A stretch of DNA of 64,000 nt from Winogradskyella sp. (lineage in GTDB: Bacteria > Bacteroidota > Bacteroidia > Flavobacteriales > Flavobacteriaceae). The stretch spans positions 20,332-84,331 of the forward strand of contig NZ_JANQOM010000040.1 of the NCBI RefSeq assembly GCF_028289625.1. The letters are read 5' to 3'. A program made the translations under genes and the position numbers. Within the stretch, counting starts at the first letter, position 1, and each line of letters starts with the position of its first letter. The notes beneath the pieces are model-generated. The model ran no database searches, was not told the DNA's origin, and saw only the letters and a list, made by a program, of their open reading frames with translations. This document shows, piece after piece, positions 19,501 to 26,610 of this stretch.

Positions 19501-19827
19501 ATATATATTAGAGTATGGGAATATGATGGTGATGAATCAGAGCCTTTCTCAATATCTGCATACAGTGCTACTCTAAGTACAGGTGATTTAGATAATGAAT
19601 CTGCATTTACGTATTATCCGAACCCAGTTAAAAATACATTAACACTTAATGCACAAAATACTATTGAGAATGTGACCATGTATAACATGCTAGGGCAGGA
19701 AGTATTGAGAGCTACACCTAATAATGTAGATAGCGTACTAGATATGTCTAGCTTACAAAATGGTACTTATTTTGTAAAAGTTACCATAGCTGACACTACA
19801 AAAACAGTTAGAGTAATAAAACAATAA
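16540..19827 (+). CDS. Large T9SS type A cargo with fibronectin III, choice-of-anchor and GEVED domains
   Basis: A 1095-residue secreted protein without recognised catalytic residues. Signal peptide at 1-20 (ending GHAQ). The N-terminal part (about 25-205) is a beta-sandwich of the type found in flavobacterial surface proteins. A fibronectin type III module follows (about 208-300), then a MAM/choice-of-anchor-J-like jelly roll (about 305-475), a second fibronectin-like module (about 480-575), and a GEVED domain (about 600-725) recognised by CAIWVDWNNDFVFDPS and ending in RGETEDYTLTV. Two more beta modules lead to a type A sorting domain at about 1020-1095 (YYPNPVKNTLTLN, then LQNGTYFVKV). Such proteins are surface-attached or released adhesins. 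Thr/Asp/Gly-rich composition is normal for this class. A strong terminator follows. Confidence 0.84.
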   Translation: MKKITFLCLVMSIFCWQGHAQLVPDDTCTTSFTDISGTGTDLALTDESEANITLSFAFELDGVSSSDLRVGNNGGVLFNATTGDVTTTSSPTAQGFYPLATDIGDDFGAVYWEEIGSAPNRILVVQWNDRPHYDAATFGQTTGGGTFQLLLYETTNEIRFIYEDLIFDDPTFDDGITAGVHVIGANGTYTYSLESSLAGISCVEWNAPACPFPSNLTATSISTDSALLGWTETGSATTWNIEVVDVDANPPGTSTGTPTETGVTNPYMQMGLTSNTNYEFYVQAICGGDTSEWVGPFAFATECLVFTPDYSADMSTNVPDCWEEAGSGTPATGPGDFGSGLWFASNHNGTPSNVINLFFDNREDWIISPEFDLSSATVPELVVYVALTESTTSGSGADLGSDDLVALLMTTDGGANWTTMQSWEQGDVPTDVGEQITYDLSAVTGNVQFAFYGSDGPVNDDEDIYFHVSQFTVREAPTAAPDCPANVVGTPDASCGNFVNDISWMASTGADGYNITLGTTPGGNDVEDNTDLGDVTNYTFEGTANTTYYYTITAYNSFGSSAGCTEGDFTTAMDTCYCIPPSTSTNTTTLIDDVTTTGALSDISNTDTGLSMDRYGDFTATNSVTSFANGTFDFSVEIEGGTVGCAIWVDWNNDFVFDPSTEVVYNTTAFGSGPFTGTITVPGSAANGDYRMRIMIDFNDSNPDDDACAYNFERGETEDYTLTVTDAPTDTFDFFNLQFPATGNIETGDEFLVFAQAFESGLTDASDMPATGVEAWIGYSTVDSSPDTDADWTWVAAATNPGFDFTQNNDEYFLDLGAEVGAGTYYYASRWRLNSGPFTYGGILPDGSNGGEWGTGGFASGVLTVTDPPPPANDDCSGAIALTPGAIFDDNPIDGTVAFATADAEDVDTCGEPGPGVWYSVVVPASGDITIEIGDTSGGGTGFDSVIEAFSGTCGALTSIDCDDDGVPGFADNYSLLELSGLTPGETIYIRVWEYDGDESEPFSISAYSATLSTGDLDNESAFTYYPNPVKNTLTLNAQNTIENVTMYNMLGQEVLRATPNNVDSVLDMSSLQNGTYFVKVTIADTTKTVRVIKQ

Positions 19828-19848
19828 ACTAAACGCTTATAAATTGCC

Positions 19849-19879
19849 AAAAGCCACCTTTAAGGTGGCTTTTGTATTT
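19849..19879 (+). terminator. Rho-independent terminator after the 16540 gene
   Basis: AAAAGCCACC (19849-19858) and GGTGGCTTTT (19864-19873) form a perfect 10-base stem with a five-base loop, followed by GTATTTT. The hairpin lies inside the longest open frame of the next gene, which shows that the TTG at 19844 is not a start codon. Confidence 0.88.
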
Positions 19880-19900
19880 TCTTTGGTTACATTTGCAGCT

Positions 19901-20905
19901 ATGGCGACATTAGACTTCTCTTTTATTATACCTGTGTTTAATAGGCCTGGCGAAATCAGGGAACTTCTAGACAGTTTTGTGAAGCTAGAAGGTAATCTCG
20001 AGTTTGAAATTGTTATCGTAGAGGATGGGTCTACAGATACTTCAGAAGCAATTGCAAATAGTTTTGGTTCTAAATTAAACATATCATATTATTTTAAAGA
20101 GAACTCTGGGCCAGGTGACTCCAGAAATTTTGGTATGCAAAAAGCAAAAGGGGATTATTTTATCATATTGGATTCCGATGTTATTTTGCCTTCTAACTAT
20201 TTATTGGAAGTAAATACTTTTTTAGCGACTAACTATTACGATTGTTTTGGTGGGCCTGATGCTGCACATAAGTCATTTTCTAATCTTCAGAAGGCTATTA
20301 ATTTTGCCATGACTTCTTTTATAACTACTGGTGGTATAAGAGGTGGAAAGCAACAATTAGAAAATTTTCAACCTCGAAGCTTTAATATGGGTTTATCTAA
20401 AAAAGCATTTATGGACTCTGGAGGGTTTGGCAAGATACATCCAGGAGAAGACCCTGATTTGTCATTACGATTGAAAAAAATGGGTTATAAGACAACGTTA
20501 ATAGCAAATGCTTATGTATACCATAAACGTCGAATATCTTGGTCTAAATTTTATAACCAGGTGCATAAATTTGGTTTGGTAAGACCCATTCTTAACGAGT
20601 GGCATCCTAATTCTAAAAGTATAGTGTATTGGTTTCCAACATTATTTTTATTAGGGTTATTGATTTCTATATTACTTTTGATTTTTGATATTAGACTTCC
20701 TTTGTATATATATCTTTTTTATCTTGTTTTAGCATTTATCCTGGCATTAATATCTACTAAGAGCATTATTGTAGCCACACAGTCTATATTGGCTATTATA
20801 ATACAATTTTTAGGTTATGGTTACGGTTTTCTTAAATCTACATTTGCCCTTTCGGTTTTGAGAAAAAAACCAAAAGAGGCGTTTCCTAATTTATTTTTTA
20901 AATAA
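19901..20905 (+). CDS. Glycosyltransferase family 2, membrane-anchored
   Basis: A GT-A fold glycosyltransferase of 334 residues that transfers a sugar from a nucleotide-sugar donor to an unknown acceptor. The N-terminus FSFIIPVFNRPGEIRELLDS and EDGSTDTS are typical of GT2, the metal-binding DXD is in ILDSDV, and the acceptor motif is near PGEDPD. The C-terminal 100 residues carry three predicted membrane helices. I start at ATG 19901 rather than TTG 19844, because the upstream 57 bases are a transcription terminator and the family normally begins a few residues before the first beta strand. Only two bases separate it from the YbbR-like gene, so it heads an operon with that gene and coaE. A role in cell-envelope glycan synthesis is likely but not specific. 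Confidence 0.86.
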   Translation: MATLDFSFIIPVFNRPGEIRELLDSFVKLEGNLEFEIVIVEDGSTDTSEAIANSFGSKLNISYYFKENSGPGDSRNFGMQKAKGDYFIILDSDVILPSNYLLEVNTFLATNYYDCFGGPDAAHKSFSNLQKAINFAMTSFITTGGIRGGKQQLENFQPRSFNMGLSKKAFMDSGGFGKIHPGEDPDLSLRLKKMGYKTTLIANAYVYHKRRISWSKFYNQVHKFGLVRPILNEWHPNSKSIVYWFPTLFLLGLLISILLLIFDIRLPLYIYLFYLVLAFILALISTKSIIVATQSILAIIIQFLGYGYGFLKSTFALSVLRKKPKEAFPNLFFK

Positions 20906-20907
20906 GT

Positions 20908-21864
20908 ATGGGTTCAAGAAGTAAGTCGAACATATTTAGTATTCTGAAAAAGCGCGATGTAAAGCGTTTTAGCATATTTATTTCTATTGCCTTTATTTTC
21001 TTAATTATTTCTAAGCTTTCTAATGATTATAAGCAGCTAATAAAACTTAAGGTCAATTTGACTGATACTGAAGAAGAAGTAATTCTTCAACAAGACTCTT
21101 CAAATGTTATTGACGTTTTAGTAGAAGCTAAGGGTTTTGCCTTAGTACCTTATATTTTTAATAAGTATAAAACAATTGTTTTAAGTTCAAAGACCGATAT
21201 GGTTACTAAACCCTCTCATTATCTATTTGATGTACAGAAAAATAGATTTCTAATCGAGGGACAATTGGGGTCATCTTATAATGTATTATCCATTAGTCCA
21301 GATACGCTAATATTACCATATTCTAAAAGGGCTTCGAAATATATTCCTGTGGATTTGGATGCAAATATTGAATACGCTACAGGGTTTGATATAAAAGGTG
21401 GGTTTACGTTTAGCGTAGATAGTGTTAAAATTGTCGGTGCACAGGATAAGATTGAAAATGTGAACACTATCTCAACCAAAGAATTAAAACTAAGTAAAGT
21501 TAATAGTTTTATAGATGAAGACATTGAAATAGAAGCTATTGATGATATTGATGTATTTCCTAAAGTGGTCAATGTTAAAGCAGATGTAAAGCGTTTTACT
21601 GAAGGGACCATTGAAGTGCCTGTAACCATAACTGGCAAGCCAAATAATATTACAATTAATTATTTCCCCAAAACTGTTACGATTTCGTATTATGTGGATT
21701 TGGATAGTTATAGCTCAATTTCTACTAATGATTTTGAGGTAGAATGTAATTTTAATCAAATTGATGAAGACCAAACCTTTTTTTTACCAAAAATCACAAA
21801 AAGTCCTAACTTTATTAAGCGTGTAAATATTAAACAAAAGCGTGTAGATTTTATAAAATTATAA
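20908..21864 (+). CDS. YbbR-like domain protein
   Basis: A 318-residue protein with one N-terminal membrane helix (about residues 23-40) and an extracytoplasmic region containing YbbR-type beta repeats, recognisable from the repeated pattern ending in VTITGKPNNITIN. In Firmicutes YbbR/CdaR regulates the diadenylate cyclase CdaA; here no cdaA is adjacent, so that role is not implied. In flavobacteria this gene usually sits just before coaE, as here (one base apart). No catalytic residues are visible. Confidence 0.72.
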   Translation: MGSRSKSNIFSILKKRDVKRFSIFISIAFIFLIISKLSNDYKQLIKLKVNLTDTEEEVILQQDSSNVIDVLVEAKGFALVPYIFNKYKTIVLSSKTDMVTKPSHYLFDVQKNRFLIEGQLGSSYNVLSISPDTLILPYSKRASKYIPVDLDANIEYATGFDIKGGFTFSVDSVKIVGAQDKIENVNTISTKELKLSKVNSFIDEDIEIEAIDDIDVFPKVVNVKADVKRFTEGTIEVPVTITGKPNNITINYFPKTVTISYYVDLDSYSSISTNDFEVECNFNQIDEDQTFFLPKITKSPNFIKRVNIKQKRVDFIKL

Positions 21865-21865
21865 C

Positions 21866-22459
21866 ATGGTAATAGTTGGTCTTACAGGTGGAATAGGTAG
21901 TGGTAAAACCACAATTAGTAAGTACTTTGAATCTTATGGTATACCTATTTATATCGCCGATAAAGAGGCCAAGGCCTTGATGAATCGCTCTAAAGTTGTA
22001 AGACGAAAACTAATTCAACTTTTCGGTCAATCAGCCTATAAAAATGGTGCATTAAACAGGGAATATTTGGCCACTAAAATTTTTAGCGACAAATCGCTTT
22101 TATCTAAGATGAATGCTATTGTACATCCCAGGGTAGCATCGCATTTTAAGCGTTGGTTAAAAAAACAGGATGCCCCTTATGTAATTAAAGAGGCTGCCAT
22201 CATTTTTGAAAATGATTTAGAATATCAATATGATTATACCATCACTGTAGTCACTAATGAGGATTTGAGGATAGAACGTGTTATGAAACGCGATAATGTA
22301 TCGGCTGAAAAAGTTAAATCCATAATAAGAAACCAACTTTCTGATAACGAAAAGATTAAAAAATCAGATTTCGTTATAGAGAATAATGACTTAGAAACTT
22401 CAGAAAAACAGGCACTAGAAATACATCAAGCCATACTCAAAAAAACATTACAATCTTAG
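21866..22459 (+). CDS. coaE: Dephospho-CoA kinase
   Basis: Catalyses the last step of coenzyme A synthesis, ATP-dependent phosphorylation of the 3'-hydroxyl of dephospho-CoA. The 197-residue protein has the P-loop GLTGGIGSGKTT at residues 5-16, the CoA-domain motif with D30 in YIADKEAK, HPRV at about 90-93, and the lid region with RDN. Length is normal. It is the third gene of a tight cluster with a glycosyltransferase and the YbbR-like protein, and the sensor kinase gene follows after 67 bases. Confidence 0.95.
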   Translation: MVIVGLTGGIGSGKTTISKYFESYGIPIYIADKEAKALMNRSKVVRRKLIQLFGQSAYKNGALNREYLATKIFSDKSLLSKMNAIVHPRVASHFKRWLKKQDAPYVIKEAAIIFENDLEYQYDYTITVVTNEDLRIERVMKRDNVSAEKVKSIIRNQLSDNEKIKKSDFVIENNDLETSEKQALEIHQAILKKTLQS

Positions 22460-22526
22460 TCATTCCGTTTGTTAATGTAAGGTTAAACATAATTTATGCT
22501 AAATGTTAAAATGTTAAATTTGGTCG

Positions 22527-24098
22527 ATGGGTAAAAGACTATTCATCTTATTGGTGGTTTTAATGAGTTTATCGCTCATTGGAATCATCTTTGTGCAATC
22601 ATTTTTTATTAATAATAGTTTAGAGAATGAGGAAAAGAATTTTACCCGAAGCGTTACAATAGCTCTAAGTTTTGTATCAAGAGATATACAAGATTATGAG
22701 ATAAAAAGATTTTATGGTTTAATTCAGCCTTATTTAGCAGAAAATAAGGAGCCGGATTCTACAATCATAAGACAGCTTTACATTACTACAGAAGACGATA
22801 TAAATGATCAAACCATCATACATCGTAATACTGTATTGGAAGAACGGTTTAAAGTGCCGCCTTCATTGTTCTTTGAAATTGATGCAGACAGCATAGATGT
22901 AAGTAATTTTACTAGCGAGCGCACTACGAATTATTACGAAAGGTCTACAATAGATGGCGGTTTGGCTATAAAGCCAACCAAAACCTTAGTAGAGTATTCT
23001 AATCTACCAGAAATAGGAAAACAAATCTATAAAGATTCATATAAAACTTTGCTCAGAGATGTTCCGATCTACAAAAGAGTTACGTCCCACCAGGTCGAGA
23101 CTTTACTAAGACGACAACTCAAGGATGAGGGTATAGAATTAGATTTTGAGTTTGCTATATATGATGATGATTTAGCTACTAAAGTACATACAAGAAACTT
23201 CGACAAGAGTGGTGCTTATATTGGCGTTCCAATTTTTTTGGATAATAATAATGAAAGCAATTATAGGCTTTGGGTAGATTTCCCTGATAGAAAAAAGTTT
23301 TTACTGTCATCAATACTATGGATGATACTATTGTCAATATTGTTTACAAGTGTTATTATAGTAGCTTATTCCAGTGCGATCTATCAGTTAATAAAACAAC
23401 GTCAAATATCGCAGATAAAGACGGATTTTATTAATAATATGACCCATGAGTTTAAAACACCAATCGCCACTATAAACCTAGCTTTGGATGCGATAAAAAA
23501 CCCTAAGATTATTGCTGATCAAGATAAAGTAAAACGCTATTTGGGTATGATTAAGGATGAAAATAAGCGTATGCATGCACAAGTAGAAAATGTACTGAGA
23601 ATATCCAAGTTAGAGAAAAACGAACTCAATATCAGTAAGGAACGCTTAAAATTGCACGACTTAATTGGTAATGCTGTTGATCATGTAGCGTTAATTGTAG
23701 AAGATAGAAAAGGTTATGTGAAGACACATTTGGAAGCTGCAAAGTCATCAGTTTTGGCTAATGAAACACATTTTACGAATGTAATAGTCAATATTTTAGA
23801 TAATGCTATTAAGTATTCAGATGATGCCCCTAAAATTGATGTTTATACCGAAAATATCGGTAATAACATCATCTTGAAGATAGCCGATCAAGGTAATGGT
23901 ATGTCTAAGCAAGTTGCTAAGCGTGTGTTCGAGAAATTTTACAGAGAACATACAGGTAATGTACATAATGTAAAAGGACATGGACTAGGGTTAGCTTATG
24001 TTAAACGAATAGTGGATGATCATCAAGGTCATGTATCAGTAGAAAGTGAAAAAGGAAAGGGCAGTACTTTTATTATAAAGTTGCCATTAATATCATAA
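22527..24098 (+). CDS. Sensor histidine kinase (RprX-like)
   Basis: An inner-membrane two-component sensor of 523 residues. Two membrane helices (about 5-27 and 259-281) enclose a periplasmic sensing region of about 230 residues with no recognised domain. There is no HAMP domain after the second helix. The HisKA domain starts near 290 and carries the phospho-acceptor H307 in NNMTHEFKTP. The ATP-binding domain shows N-box NILDNAIKYS, G1 box DQGNGM, F box FEKFYR and G2 box GHGLGL. The response regulator gene follows after nine bases. The overall design resembles RprX of Bacteroides. TAAATTTG at 22515-22522, five bases before the ATG, fits a -7 box, but would give a near-leaderless mRNA. Confidence 0.9.
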   Translation: MGKRLFILLVVLMSLSLIGIIFVQSFFINNSLENEEKNFTRSVTIALSFVSRDIQDYEIKRFYGLIQPYLAENKEPDSTIIRQLYITTEDDINDQTIIHRNTVLEERFKVPPSLFFEIDADSIDVSNFTSERTTNYYERSTIDGGLAIKPTKTLVEYSNLPEIGKQIYKDSYKTLLRDVPIYKRVTSHQVETLLRRQLKDEGIELDFEFAIYDDDLATKVHTRNFDKSGAYIGVPIFLDNNNESNYRLWVDFPDRKKFLLSSILWMILLSILFTSVIIVAYSSAIYQLIKQRQISQIKTDFINNMTHEFKTPIATINLALDAIKNPKIIADQDKVKRYLGMIKDENKRMHAQVENVLRISKLEKNELNISKERLKLHDLIGNAVDHVALIVEDRKGYVKTHLEAAKSSVLANETHFTNVIVNILDNAIKYSDDAPKIDVYTENIGNNIILKIADQGNGMSKQVAKRVFEKFYREHTGNVHNVKGHGLGLAYVKRIVDDHQGHVSVESEKGKGSTFIIKLPLIS

Positions 24099-24107
24099 AA
24101 ACGAATT

Positions 24108-24818
24108 ATGGAAGAACAAAACAAGAAAATTCTTTTGGTTGAAGACGATCCAAATTTTGGAACTGTTCTAAAAGACTATTTAATGATGAACGATTACGAC
24201 GTTGTCCATGCCAAAAACGGAATGGAGGGTTTTGAAAAGTTCAAAAAAGATGATTACGATCTATGCATTTTAGATGTAATGATGCCTTATAAAGACGGAT
24301 TCACATTAGCTAAGGAAATCCGCGAAAAGAACACGGATGTGCCTATCATATTTTTAACGGCAAAAGCTATGAAAGAAGATGTATTAAAAGGATACAAAGT
24401 AGGTGCAGACGATTATCTTAATAAGCCTTTTGATAGTGAGGTTTTACTCATGAAGATTAAGGCGATTATGCAACGCAAAGCAACTGACTCCGTCGCAGAC
24501 AGCAAACAATTTGAGTTTAAGATTGGACGTTTTGATTTGAATTCTAAGCTTCGTTTTCTAAAATTTGATGGTGGCGAACCGACAAAGCTTTCGCCAAAAG
24601 AAAATGAATTGTTGCGTTTACTAGCACTGCACGAAAATGATTTAATGCCAAGAGAATTAGCACTGACCAAAATATGGAGAGATGACAATTATTTTACATC
24701 TAGAAGTATGGATGTATACATTGCAAAACTTCGTAAATATCTAAAACCAGACCCTAAAGTAGAAATTTTAAATATTCATGGTGAGGGATTTAGGTTGGTC
24801 ATCAATAAAGACAGTTAA
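24108..24818 (+). CDS. OmpR-family response regulator (RprY-like)
   Basis: A 236-residue DNA-binding response regulator, partner of the upstream kinase. The receiver domain (about 6-120) has the acidic pocket E-D-D at 13-15, the phospho-acceptor D56 in CILDVMMP, the conserved T in IIFLTAK and K in NKPF. The C-terminal winged helix (about 140-233) has the transactivation loop and recognition helix pattern SRSMDVYIAKLRKYL. RprY of Bacteroides is the nearest named type known to me. Target genes are unknown. A strong terminator follows. Confidence 0.93.
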   Translation: MEEQNKKILLVEDDPNFGTVLKDYLMMNDYDVVHAKNGMEGFEKFKKDDYDLCILDVMMPYKDGFTLAKEIREKNTDVPIIFLTAKAMKEDVLKGYKVGADDYLNKPFDSEVLLMKIKAIMQRKATDSVADSKQFEFKIGRFDLNSKLRFLKFDGGEPTKLSPKENELLRLLALHENDLMPRELALTKIWRDDNYFTSRSMDVYIAKLRKYLKPDPKVEILNIHGEGFRLVINKDS

Positions 24819-24834
24819 TTCTAAATATATATCT

Positions 24835-24860
24835 ATCCGGCCAAGTGCCGGATTTTTTTA
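24835..24860 (+). terminator. Terminator shared by convergent response-regulator and miaA genes
   Basis: ATCCGGC (24835-24841) pairs with GCCGGAT (24847-24853) around a five-base loop and is followed by seven T. The T-run on the plus strand marks it as terminator for the two-component operon. Its last bases overlap the stop codon of miaA on the opposite strand. Confidence 0.85.
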
Positions 24861-25760
24861 TAACTGATTTTCAATATAATTTATGATGTCTTTGGTATTG
24901 GTTTTATAATCAAACCATTTAATACCAACATCTTTTCTGAACCAGGTGAGTTGACGTTTGGCAAATCGTCTTGTATTTTTCTTTATTTCTGAAATGGCAA
25001 AGTCTAGAGTATAATGCCCTTTAAGATATTGAAATAATTCTTTATAGCCTACTGTGTTCAATGCATTAAGATGTCTAAGCGGAAATAAGTTTTCAGCCTC
25101 TTTTATTAGCCCATCTTCTATCATTATATCGACACGCTGATTGATTCTATCGTAGATGATGGAGCGATCAGCATCCAATCCTACCAAAATGGTTTTAAAA
25201 GGACGCTTTTTTTCTGGGTTTGTTAAAAACGAAGAATAAGGTTTATTGGTACCTATGCAAATTTCTAGAGCTCTAACAACACGTTGTGGATTATCTATGG
25301 CAATGGTTTCGAAAGCTATCGGGTCCAATACCATTAACTTATCCTGTAACGATTGAATACCAAGGGATTTAAGTTCTTTATTAAGTTGGTGCCTAATCGT
25401 TTTGTCTACCTCGGGAAAATTATCCAGCCCTTTGGTTACCGCTTTAACATATAAACCAGACCCTCCAACCATAATAGCGGAAGGATTGTTTTTGTGAATA
25501 CCTTCAATAGCCTCTATAGCATCCCTTTCAAAATCTCCTACTGTATAATCCTCTTCAACGGATTTGTGCTGTATAAAATGATGTTTAGTAGCTTTTAATT
25601 CTTCAGGTGAAGGTACGGCAGTTCCAATATACATTTCTTTATAAAACTGCCTTGAATCTGAGGATATAATTTCTGTATTAAAATATTGGGCTAATTTTAT
25701 ACTTAATGCTGTTTTGCCAATAGCTGTAGGTCCTACTATGGAAATCAGTATTTTAGTCAT
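24858..25760 (-). CDS. miaA: tRNA dimethylallyltransferase
   Basis: Adds a dimethylallyl group to N6 of A37 in tRNAs that read UNN codons. The protein has the P-loop GPTAIGKT near its N-terminus, the DSRQFY motif with the catalytic aspartate, and the conserved QRV-RALE segment. I start at ATG 25760 (MTKILISIVGPTAIGKT), giving 300 residues; the longer frame adds 15 residues with no conservation and would overlap the channel gene by 53 bases. With the chosen start the overlap with the upstream gene is 8 bases in an ATGACTAA arrangement, which suggests translational coupling. Confidence 0.93.
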   Translation of the reverse strand: MTKILISIVGPTAIGKTALSIKLAQYFNTEIISSDSRQFYKEMYIGTAVPSPEELKATKHHFIQHKSVEEDYTVGDFERDAIEAIEGIHKNNPSAIMVGGSGLYVKAVTKGLDNFPEVDKTIRHQLNKELKSLGIQSLQDKLMVLDPIAFETIAIDNPQRVVRALEICIGTNKPYSSFLTNPEKKRPFKTILVGLDADRSIIYDRINQRVDIMIEDGLIKEAENLFPLRHLNALNTVGYKELFQYLKGHYTLDFAISEIKKNTRRFAKRQLTWFRKDVGIKWFDYKTNTKDIINYIENQL

Positions 25761-26586
25761 AATGCAACTTGTGTCCACAATTGTAGCAGAATTCTGCATC
25801 ATCACGATGATTTTCGGCTAGGCAGTTTGAACAGCATTGTGTATTTGTATGTACGTTACGCTTATTAAACTTGGTCATTTCTGATGATACAATTCCGGTA
25901 GGAACCGCAATAATAGCATAACCCATAATCATGATTAAGGATGCTATTAATTGACCAAGAGGTGTTGCCGGTGCTATATCTCCATAACCGACAGTCGTTA
26001 ATGTAACTATGGCCCAATATACACTTCTGGGTATACTAGAAAAGCCACTACCTTCTTCACTTTCTACCAAATACATTACTGTACCAAGTATAACGCACAA
26101 TATAATCACGAATAACAAGAAAACACCAATTTTAGCACGGCTCGTTTTTAAAGCTCTAATGAAGTTAGTAGATGCGCCTATATAGCGTGTTAGTTTTAGA
26201 ATCCTAAAAACCCGCAATAGTCTTAAGGCCCTTAAAGCTACAAGCGAATGTGTACCAACAAATATTAAGGACAAATATTTAGGAATGGTTGACAACAAGT
26301 CGATAACACCATAAAAGCTGGTAATATATTTGATAGGTTTTTTTACTGAAACAATTCTTGCAATGTATTCTATTGAGAAAAGTATCGTAATAACCCATTC
26401 TGAGATATTTAGAAAATTATGAAATTTTTCATCAAAACTTTTTACACTTTCCAGCATAACTAAAATGATACTTGCTAGAATGGCAATTAGTAAAACAACA
26501 TCAAACAACTTTCCCGCAGGTGTGTCTGCTTCATATATTATCTCATGGAGTCTAGTTCGCCAAGTATGTTTGGTTGTGGGTTCCAT
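25753..26586 (-). CDS. Voltage-gated-type potassium channel with C-terminal zinc ribbon
   Basis: A 277-residue six-helix ion channel of the inner membrane. Helices S1-S4 occupy about residues 26-135, with a basic S4 (ALRALRLLRVFRILKLTR, arginine every third position). S5, pore loop and S6 follow, with selectivity filter T198-V-G-Y-G-D203, which predicts K+ selectivity. The C-terminal tail after S6 holds two CxxC pairs (C252/C255 and C267/C270), spaced as in a zinc-ribbon knuckle, on the cytoplasmic side. This tail replaces the coiled coil seen in classical bacterial Kv channels. miaA overlaps the 3' end by 8 bases; the functional link is unclear. Confidence 0.88.
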   Translation of the reverse strand: MEPTTKHTWRTRLHEIIYEADTPAGKLFDVVLLIAILASIILVMLESVKSFDEKFHNFLNISEWVITILFSIEYIARIVSVKKPIKYITSFYGVIDLLSTIPKYLSLIFVGTHSLVALRALRLLRVFRILKLTRYIGASTNFIRALKTSRAKIGVFLLFVIILCVILGTVMYLVESEEGSGFSSIPRSVYWAIVTLTTVGYGDIAPATPLGQLIASLIMIMGYAIIAVPTGIVSSEMTKFNKRNVHTNTQCCSNCLAENHRDDAEFCYNCGHKLHYD

Positions 26587-26610
26587 ATGCTAAAAATACA
26601 AAAAGTAGGC

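Noticed and set aside
21276..21638. Minus-strand open frame of 120 codons in the YbbR-like gene
   Set aside because: Shadow frame; the plus-strand gene is supported by its operon position and domain.
20908..21864. Assignment of the YbbR-like protein as a c-di-AMP regulator (CdaR)
   Set aside because: No diadenylate cyclase gene is adjacent, and the domain alone does not support that role.
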